Source: Botryotinia globosa (Eukaryota; Ascomycota; Leotiomycetes; Helotiales; Sclerotiniaceae). Taken from it: DNA of 64,000 nucleotides. This document shows, piece by piece, positions 57,178 through 64,000 of the stretch (positions are counted from its first letter, which is position 1; each line of letters starts with the position of its first letter). A program made the translations under genes and the position numbers. The notes beneath the pieces were generated by a model that ran no database searches, was not told the origin of the DNA, and saw nothing but the letters and a program-made list of their open reading frames with translations. The stretch covers positions 1,127,501 to 1,191,500 of the forward strand of contig RCSZ01000008.1 of NCBI GenBank assembly GCA_014898425.1, in the 5' to 3' direction.

Positions 57178-58320
57178 ATGGCTTATTTTGAGGAAAAAAT
57201 ACCGTACGAAGACAACCTGCATGCTACTCAAAACCAACATGGAAATCCATACTCCAGCTACAATACCACCTCCACAATACTCTCTGATAACGGGATTCTT
57301 TCCCAAACACAAGAATCCACCCATCACAGTCCACCACCCGATTACTCACATCCAAAACTTCCCCGACCTATTGTAGTACCACAAATCGTGCCTGGAATCG
57401 GAAAGCCATTTGCTCGCATATACGCACCCGCACTCTCTGACTACAACCTCACCTCGCAAGAGTTTGTGGAATTCATCGATAACCTGAATGTCGCCGCCAG
57501 CGAGAACCCGCCTGTACACATTACCGATCTAGTGGGTGATGCACTAGACACGATATCATATCACTGGGCACAGCTCACCGAGAGCGGCGTACAAATCCCC
57601 ACACATCTAGGGAGCGCAGCCGTGACCAAAAGTAGAACAGATACTTACATCCAAAAGGCCAATGCGAAACTTTTTGCTCCACGAGGACTGAAGGCTTCGA
57701 TTGCTACCATGGAAGCTGTGGCTTCGGTGTTACAGCTACCGCCTGATATATTGAGATCAATTACATTGACTGATGAAAACACGTCTGCGACTGTTTTGGA
57801 AAGACAAATGAGTGCAGTAAGACCATATGTGATGGAAACAACACTTGATGTTCCTCCACCAGCTGCACAAACAAATGAAATGGCTCAGATGAGTGCGGCG
57901 CAAGTAGAGAGACAGATATTCAGGAATGACAATCGAGCTCGAAGAGAAGAGGATAAACTTACCGCGAAGAGCGATAAGCGTGAAAATAAGGCACAGAGAA
58001 AGATCGAGAAGGTAGAAAGGGAGATGAGAAGATTGGATTTTGGAATCGAGAGATCGCAAAGAGAGCTCGGGGACTTGAGATCTAGGGAACCTGATAAGAA
58101 AGCGGATAAGACGGAGCGGAAATTGGAGAAGGAAAGGAGGAAGCTGGAAGATGCGAAGGGGAAATTAGATTATACGAGAGGTGAGAAGAATGAGGGTGTG
58201 ATTGATGGAGGTAGAGAAGGTAGGAGAGCAGTCGAAGATAGCAGATTGAAAGACAGAAAGGCATATAAGGAGGTGAAACGGTCAAGAAAGATCTTGTGGA
58301 TTCTGGTTGAGAACCTATGA
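57178..58320 (+). CDS. Hypothetical protein with C-terminal coiled coil
   Basis: Intronless. The frame opens with ATG at 57076, but the ATG at 57178 (MAYFEEKIPYEDNLHATQ) starts the hydrophilic protein and is preferred, giving 380 aa; the upstream part would add a hydrophobic stretch (LYMLIPIITIIIFTTM) that could be a membrane anchor. A conserved-looking core runs LPRPIVVPQIVPGIGKPFAR, IYAPALSDYNLTSQEFVEFI and DLVGDALDTISYHWAQL. The last 150 residues are a highly charged helix (KADKTERKLEKERRKLEDAK) of predicted coiled coil. This is a fungal protein of a type often annotated as hypothetical; the role is unknown. It stands just right of the AT-rich tract. Confidence 0.72.
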   Translation: MAYFEEKIPYEDNLHATQNQHGNPYSSYNTTSTILSDNGILSQTQESTHHSPPPDYSHPKLPRPIVVPQIVPGIGKPFARIYAPALSDYNLTSQEFVEFIDNLNVAASENPPVHITDLVGDALDTISYHWAQLTESGVQIPTHLGSAAVTKSRTDTYIQKANAKLFAPRGLKASIATMEAVASVLQLPPDILRSITLTDENTSATVLERQMSAVRPYVMETTLDVPPPAAQTNEMAQMSAAQVERQIFRNDNRARREEDKLTAKSDKRENKAQRKIEKVEREMRRLDFGIERSQRELGDLRSREPDKKADKTERKLEKERRKLEDAKGKLDYTRGEKNEGVIDGGREGRRAVEDSRLKDRKAYKEVKRSRKILWILVENL

Positions 58321-59051
58321 GAGGTTTCCTAAGTTGAAGGAGGTTCTTTTGTACACAAAGCCGCTAGCTTTGGAAGAACTCGTGTTCGATTCTCATTATC
58401 AAGTCCATCAACGAGCTGATAGTTGCCGCTGCAAAGAATTGGACGAATTGATAGACATCATACTCTCCTAGTCTGCCCCAATTGTGATCTGAATTGAATG
58501 ACTGAGAAAGAACCTTGAAGATTTAGAAGCAGTCCATCATGCATTTGAGATGATTTGAATGTTCTGGTTATGTTTAGAATTTTTGAAGGTTTTCACAAAT
58601 AATAAAGAACCTTAGATTAACCTTATATAACCTTTATTAGTACAGGGGATTGGAAACTCTAAAGCTCTTGATCTTGATAACTAATAATAATAAGCATAAA
58701 TCGATTGATATCAATACAATCATCATCAACCTAATCCAATCTTCTCTCCTGATTACCCAGTCGATGCAATAAACACATTCTCTGAAATGATATTTGCTTT
58801 ATTCAAATGCAGAAGGTTGCTTTGCTTTGCTTTGCTTATATATAACTACAGATGATACTACTTTGTAGAGCTTGTGATCGGAACTCGGTGTGAAATACTC
58901 TACAGGAACCAATCAACAAGCTCTTCGTCGCGTCCCCTGAATTGTTGTAAGATTACAACTACAACTTCGTCTCTCATCTCATGTTGACCAGAGAAATTAT
59001 TTTGAAAGAACAACAATTCAAAGTACTGTATTCTATGCAGCAATTTCCATA
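58321..59051. other. Intergenic with a TTTGC microsatellite
   Basis: Nothing coding is recognised. A four-copy TTTGC repeat lies at 58818-58837. A GTTCGATTC string near 58384 is not part of a tRNA fold. Confidence 0.45.
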
Positions 59052-59905
59052 ATGGCGCCAAATGCAACTGCTCTACCTCTTCCCTTTCACCCTTATTATC
59101 CTTTAGATCTCGAGATTCCTCATTACCTTGCCAATCAATGGGATACTTTTACACTGGTCTCGATATTTGCTGCAGGATGCGCTGCCATTTTCTCAAGTAC
59201 CTATCTACTGGTGATGAGAGTCAGACCCCGGATTTCGACAGCTGATTTATTGACTGTTCTGTGGTTTGTTTTATGTACATCACCTTCTGAGATCTCCATC
59301 TGCCATGAAAAAACAAAAGCTAACGAAGATTCCCAGGTGGTTGTATTCACCTCTTTTTCGAAGGATATTATGCCTACAACTTTCGACGCATGCCACTCAT
59401 GCAAGATCTCTTTGGCCAACTCTGGAAAGAATATTCACTCTCTGATTCGCGATACCAAACACAAGATGCTTTCGTTCTCTGCATGGAAACCATTACTGCA
59501 GTATGTTGGGGCCCTTCATCATTTATCCTCGCGGCCATGATTGCAACGGATCATTCGCTGCGATATCCATTGCAGGCAATCATATCGTTGGGTCAATTGT
59601 ATGGAGATGTATTGTATTACGCGACGTGTCTATTCGATTTCTATATATTGGGATTGGAGTATTCAAGACCGGAACCAGCGATTTTCTGGGGATATTTCGT
59701 TTTTATGAATTCTTTTTGGATAGTGATTCCCTGTAGTGAGTTTTTGATCGCCAGAGATGTGGTAAAGAGTAACTTCTAACGGCTTGTAGTACTTCTTTTC
59801 AATAGTGTAAAGGTAACTGGTAGAGCATTCGCGGCGTTGAAGAAGATGGAAAAGACATTGAAGACAAGTACAAACAGCAATGGTTCTTTGAAGAAGACGA
59901 TATAA
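59052..59905 (+). CDS. EBP-type sterol delta8-delta7 isomerase (emopamil-binding protein family)
   Basis: Three exons: 59052-59274, 59337-59735 and 59790-59905, with donors GTACAT and GTGAGT; phases close to 245 aa, the usual EBP length. There are about four TM segments (TLVSIFAAGCAAIFSSTYL; TADLLTVLWFVLC; the segment around ITAVCWGPSSFILA; FWGYFVFMNSFWIVIPC). Family motifs are present: CIHLFFEGYYAYNF across the first join (active-site His and Glu region), METITAVCWGPSSF and LYGDVLYYATCLFDF. The C-tail is Lys-rich (ALKKMEKTLKTSTNS). EBP isomerises the delta8 sterol double bond in the ER. Most fungi use the unrelated Erg2 for this step, so an EBP homologue is either an additional enzyme or a paralogue with another sterol-like substrate. 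Confidence 0.85.
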
Positions 59906-60253
59906 TCGGAAACATATAACCGGACGGTTTACCTCGGCATACGATTACAGGATCACTCAACTGTTGGATCCATTACCTACCTAGCTACCTAGCTATCTAC
60001 TCAACTATTGGTCCAATGATTTGAATGATTCCAGGTTTGGTTATCAACCTTCTGTATTCACTTCGCAATGCAATTATGCAATCAACCGTTAACCCCACCA
60101 TGGGATTACAAATACAACTTCCCCAATTTCGGGCATAACAATCTAATGTTATAATATAAAAACTCGAGAACTCCCTCCGTTATCTTTCCTTTCTTGGTAT
60201 CTTCAATCTTTGACGCCGTATTTCCTGTCCAATCAAACCGACCACAATTGAAA
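59906..60253. other. Intergenic promoter
   Basis: Short region upstream of the old yellow enzyme gene. The frame above 60254 is open but contains no ATG. Confidence 0.4.
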
Positions 60254-61501
60254 ATGTCTCCATACACAACCCCCGCTCAGAATCCCCCAGCGGGAACCGC
60301 GTTATCAAAAGATCCGCCAACCCTATTCTCTCCACTCACCATCCGCGATGTCACGTTTCAGAATCGCATCTGGGTAGCTCCTATGTGCATGTACAGCGCG
60401 AACGACGGACACCTTACTGATTTCCACCTTGTACACTTGGGTGCCTTTGTTTATCGTGGAGCGTCTCTCACTATTATTGAAGCTACTTCTGTCCGCCCTG
60501 AAGGTCGCATTTCTCCCGGTGACGCAGGCTTGTGGGAAGATGCACAAATAGACGGATTCAAACGGGTGGCGGACTTTGCTCATGGTCAAGGACAGAAAAT
60601 CGGTATCCAATTGGCTCATGCGGGAAGAAAGGCTAGTACGTTGCCTCCTTGGATGGGACCTAGAGGGAAGAGTGCTGTTGCGGAAGAAAAGGATGGAGGA
60701 TGGCCTAAGAATGTTAAGGGAATGAGTGCGTTGAAATGGGGTGAAGGGTATGCTGAGCCTAATGAAATGACACTTGAGGATATTCAAGATGTCATTGATG
60801 GGTTCCGTGATGCGGCCAAGAGAGCCGTGGCAGCGGGAATTGATGTGATTGAAATTCATGGTGCTCATGGATACTTGTTGCATTCTTCTTTGAGTCCAGT
60901 TACGAACAAACGGACCGATAAGTACGGAGGAAGTTGGGAGAACAGAACTAGAATGTTGATTGAGACGATCAAGGCTGTGAGAAGTGTCATTCCAGAGGGA
61001 ATGCCATTGTTGCTCAGAATCAGTGCTACAGAGTGGTTGGAAGATGTGGAGAGTTGGGATGTTCCAGATACTATCAAATTGGCAAAGTTGCTTCCAGCTC
61101 TCGGTGTTGATTTACTCGATGTTAGTTCAGCAGGTAATTCACCAACCCAAAAGATCGGAATGCATACAAATTATCAGGTCTCTATTGCTGGGGAAATCCG
61201 CGCAGCCCTGTTTAAAGAAGGGATTAAAGATTTGAAGATTGGGTGTGTCGGTATGATCACAGAAGCTGAAGCCGCAAAGTCTCATTTGGAGGATGAGCCA
61301 ACTACATATCCAAACGCGGGGGAAACAGTAGATGTTAAAGATGAACAAGGAAAGATCGCAAAGGCTGATATCGTCTTGGTTGCTAGACAGTTTATGAGAG
61401 AACCTGAGTGGGTTTTTAGAGTCGCTTATAGATTAGGTGTTGAGGTTCAATGGCCTGTTCAGTACTTGAGAGCAGGTTTTTTGAAGGGCTCTGTCATTTA
61501 A
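60254..61501 (+). CDS. Old yellow enzyme family NADPH-flavin oxidoreductase, class III (YqjM-like)
   Basis: Intronless, 415 aa from the first ATG at 60254 (MSPYTTPAQNPPAGTALS). It is a TIM-barrel flavoenzyme of the OYE family. Diagnostic features: IWVAPMCMYSANDGHLTDFH with the Cys and Tyr typical of YqjM-type enzymes, GIQLAHAGRKAS, VIEIHGAHGYLLHSSLSPVT (the two substrate-binding His), NKRTDKYGGSWENRTRM and ADIVLVARQFMREPEW near the phosphate-binding end. No targeting signal is clear, so probably cytosolic. These enzymes reduce activated C=C bonds of enones using NADPH and FMN. All key residues are present. Neighbours are the EBP isomerase and a hydroxyacid dehydrogenase, but no shared pathway is evident. 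Confidence 0.92.
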   Translation: MSPYTTPAQNPPAGTALSKDPPTLFSPLTIRDVTFQNRIWVAPMCMYSANDGHLTDFHLVHLGAFVYRGASLTIIEATSVRPEGRISPGDAGLWEDAQIDGFKRVADFAHGQGQKIGIQLAHAGRKASTLPPWMGPRGKSAVAEEKDGGWPKNVKGMSALKWGEGYAEPNEMTLEDIQDVIDGFRDAAKRAVAAGIDVIEIHGAHGYLLHSSLSPVTNKRTDKYGGSWENRTRMLIETIKAVRSVIPEGMPLLLRISATEWLEDVESWDVPDTIKLAKLLPALGVDLLDVSSAGNSPTQKIGMHTNYQVSIAGEIRAALFKEGIKDLKIGCVGMITEAEAAKSHLEDEPTTYPNAGETVDVKDEQGKIAKADIVLVARQFMREPEWVFRVAYRLGVEVQWPVQYLRAGFLKGSVI

Positions 61502-61741
61502 AACACGATAGATGGGTGGTACTTATAGATTCAAAGTCCTATATTATATATACATAGATCGCTCTTATAGAAATTCTATTTCAGTCTATCTAAAGTCTAA
61601 AGTCTAAAATTTATGGTTATAAAAGCTTTGCCCTCCCACCTGATTTTACACTCCAAAGATGAGATCAATATTGCATCTCACTAGTCTCAGCACTCATCCA
61701 TGGATATCCTAGCTCATAAACCCAGCATCTCCTCCACCTCC
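61502..61741. other. Intergenic between convergent genes
   Basis: Short A/T-rich 3' flanks of the old yellow enzyme and hydroxyacid dehydrogenase genes. Confidence 0.4.
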
Positions 61742-63095
61742 TCAAACCACAAAATTAACCTTCTCCCCCTTCAAATACCCCTCAAAAATCTCAGCAATAG
61801 CCTTAACACATTTCTCCTGACTATCCCTTCCAAACCAAGCCACGTGAGGACTAACAATTAGATTCCTCACTCTCTCCTCGCCCTCCCCTCTAACCAACGG
61901 ACTCCCCCCCTTCTCCACCGGTTCGCTCTCAAAAACATCCGTCGCCGCTCCCAAAATCTCTCCCTCATCCAACGCCATCGCCAAATCCGCCTCATTCACC
62001 ACACCGCCGCGAGCCACATTGACGAGAATCGCATCGCGACGCATCAGCGATAATTCATGCGCGGAGATGAGATTCTTGGTCTCGGGTGAGAGAGGACAGG
62101 CAAGAATAATGGTTGTGCTTTCAGTGAGGATGGAAGAAAAAGCGATTCGACCTGCGCGCGCTTGCGCTTGGGAAATGGATTTGCGCTCCGAGATGAGTAC
62201 TTTCATTCCGAGGGCGGTGCAGAGGTTGGATATGGCGAGGCCTGGGTTTTGAGTTAGTCGTTTTTCTCCGTCTTGTCTATTTAATTCTGAAAGCTATGAA
62301 ATTGGTTTTCAGAAGCCGACCCGGCAGACCAGATCGGATTCAAGTTTGCTGGATTATCGCCTCCTTCGCGAGATTCAATATAACGATTCAAGAACTCTTG
62401 TTTTGCTGATCTCAACAACCATATCCCTGCAGATCGATTCTAGTAACCCCGCAATCAAGAGACGAGAAGTATACTCAGAACTAAGAGTTACAAGAGACTC
62501 CCCATCCCATTTCTCAAAAACGCAAAAAGCAAGAAGTAAAAAATACTAGAAAAAAGAAAAAAAGAAAAAAACACCCACCAATCTTCCCACCACCTACAAT
62601 CCCCACAACCTCACTTCTACAACTCCTCGCGCCGCCACCTTGCCAAGTATTCATACCCAAAATACCCGTTCCCTGGCTCGCCCACCGCTCCGCCTTCATC
62701 GTCCACTCATGCATACTCACCACATCTCTCTTGACTGCAAAATACAGCGCCAGCGCGTGTTCCGCCACGGTATCCGTATTTGTATCCGGCATGTTGGAGA
62801 CTTGGATGTTGTTTTCGGCGCAGTAGGCTAGATCGACGTGGTTTGTGCCGACGGAGGTGATGATGATGAGTTTTAGTTGGGAGGGGGGGAGGAGCGAGAG
62901 GGTTTCGCGGGTGAGCGGACAGAGCGAGGTGAGGAGGATGGTGGCGGGGAGGATGCGCGGCGCGATCTGGGGGAGCGGGGTATGTGGGTAGGCTGTGTAT
63001 GTGTGTGGAGCGGGGAAGAAGGTAGAGGGGAGAGGGTGGTAGTTGGAGTCTAGGTAGACGATGGTTTCGCCGGTTGGGGTGGGCGGAGCGGACAT
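61742..63095 (-). CDS. D-isomer 2-hydroxyacid dehydrogenase
   Basis: Two exons, 63095-62579 and 62241-61742, phase 1, giving about 338 aa. The NAD-binding loop is restored by the splice: EVVGIVGGGKIG/GLAISNLC (GxGxxG). Other family landmarks are IIITSVGTNHVDLAYCAENN, NVARGGVVNEADLAMALDEG (catalytic Arg region), GAATDVFESEP and LIVSPHVAWFGRDSQEK (catalytic His). The enzyme would reduce 2-keto acids such as glyoxylate or hydroxypyruvate, or oxidise the D-hydroxy acids, with NAD(P). The intron (62242-62578, 337 nt) is unusually long for this window, but no shorter splice keeps the Rossmann fold. GC is clearly higher than in most neighbouring genes. Confidence 0.9.
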
Positions 63096-64000
63096 TTTAG
63101 GAGAGGGGATGGCTTGGAAGTGTGGTATCGCGGGAAACTGTGAGGATTGTGGGAGCGGAGGTTGTTGAGAGAAAGATTTTTATGATGTGGGGTGGAAATT
63201 GCGGGGCGAGAGGGAAAGATAAGATATAACCTTAGGATAGGTGAGGAATTAAGGAGGATTGTAAGAAATAAAGTGAAGGTATTGATATACATGTGATTCC
63301 CCGCAGACACATATATCGTACACTGTGAAACAAGTCAGATTATCTCCAATGACCTCAGTAGACTTGGCGCAAATCATGTGGACGATATAATAACTATCAG
63401 TTGAATAAATCGCCATCCCCAACAATTTCCAACATGTTTACTGAGAACATTCATAAGTGAAACCGCACGTAGCAGTCCTTGTAAGTTATAATTGCTATTA
63501 ATCCAGAGCTTTCAAGATAGATGGATGTTAAGCACAAATGTTAGGATGGTAGACCAATACCTAGAGTACATTTAATGACGACGTGAAAGATAGACGCATA
63601 GAAATTCACATAAATAGCCCCCCCAAAAATCATTTGCCTAGTTCGGAAGAATGAGAGGTTCGCTTGGAGATCAATGATGCAATGTCAAACAAAGTCTCCT
63701 TTTTTGAGATGCATGCTCGCTTAGGACACCACCGTGATTCCTATTTCCCATCCACGAAATGCAATCTTCTAACTCGTCCCAAAGACCTTGTCTCTGGTCT
63801 CTTATAAATACCTTTCTAGTTTTACATCGATTGAATTCTGTTCTCTAATCATAAACGTAACTACTTACCTATTAAATAGTCACTGGTAGTATTCTTATCA
63901 GATAAAAGATTTAATTAAATTGTATAAATAATCTGATCGTTATTATGTGATATCGTCTGAACAAAAATGTTCGTACAACACGTCATACAATATCCAAATG
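63096..64000. other. Intergenic to the right edge
   Basis: Promoter of the hydroxyacid dehydrogenase and AT-rich sequence beyond; no gene is recognised to the end of the window. Confidence 0.4.

Noticed and set aside
58360..58410. tRNA-like B-box string GTTCGATTC
   Set aside because: No A-box or cloverleaf can be drawn at the right distance.
53591..63095. Possible secondary-metabolite cluster (P450, EBP, old yellow enzyme, dehydrogenase)
   Set aside because: No PKS, NRPS, terpene synthase, DMAT or pathway regulator is present, and an AT-rich tract plus an unrelated coiled-coil gene lie between them.

Overview
The window is nuclear DNA of a filamentous ascomycete. Most genes carry short introns (about 50-150 nt) with GT-AG borders and CTAAC/CTGAC/CTAAT-like branch sites. 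The gene set includes typical fungal families: Pex14/17, an EBP-type sterol isomerase, a purine nucleoside permease family member, a fungal DYW/OTT-like deaminase, a P450 and a Kelch-transmembrane protein. One very AT-rich tract (about 55.6-56.4 kb) looks like repeat-induced point mutation (RIP) debris. Style and content suggest Leotiomycetes, perhaps Sclerotiniaceae, but that is an impression and not a proof. I spliced every multi-exon gene by hand and checked that the phases close.

Left part (0-17 kb): an edge-truncated reading frame with one in-frame stop; a hypothetical protein; a three-exon small secreted cysteine-rich protein with a Kex2-like site; an SPX-domain phosphate transporter of the Pho91 type next to a secreted, probably GPI-anchored acid phosphatase (a phosphate pair); two hypothetical genes (11.3 and 14.4 kb) that appear to share a C-terminal domain and flank the wreck of another gene; and the INO80 subunit Ies2.

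Middle (17-40 kb): Pex14/17; a four-TM protein; two broken enzyme genes side by side (O-methyltransferase and SMP-30/gluconolactonase-like); an amidohydrolase; a large acidic unknown; a seven-exon SLAC1/TDT transporter with an 8-nt micro-exon and a GC-AG intron; an 878-aa protein made of about twelve SAP-like repeats with an internal duplication of about 360 aa; a MARVEL-like protein; and a deaminase-superfamily protein.

Right part (41-64 kb): a broken amidase; a NUP-family protein; a polytopic membrane protein; a Kelch-TM protein; an intact P450; the AT-rich tract; a coiled-coil protein; an EBP-type sterol isomerase; a class III (YqjM-like) old yellow enzyme; and a 2-hydroxyacid dehydrogenase.

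Two themes stand out. Four genes are interrupted by only one to three small lesions, three of which are TAA stop codons, and a fifth is a more decayed relic; this suggests recent gene loss or, in places, sequence error. The proteins most worth describing are the SAP-repeat protein, the deaminase and the paired unknowns at 11-15 kb. No backbone synthase of a secondary-metabolite cluster, no tRNA or rRNA, no CRISPR and no intact transposon was seen.
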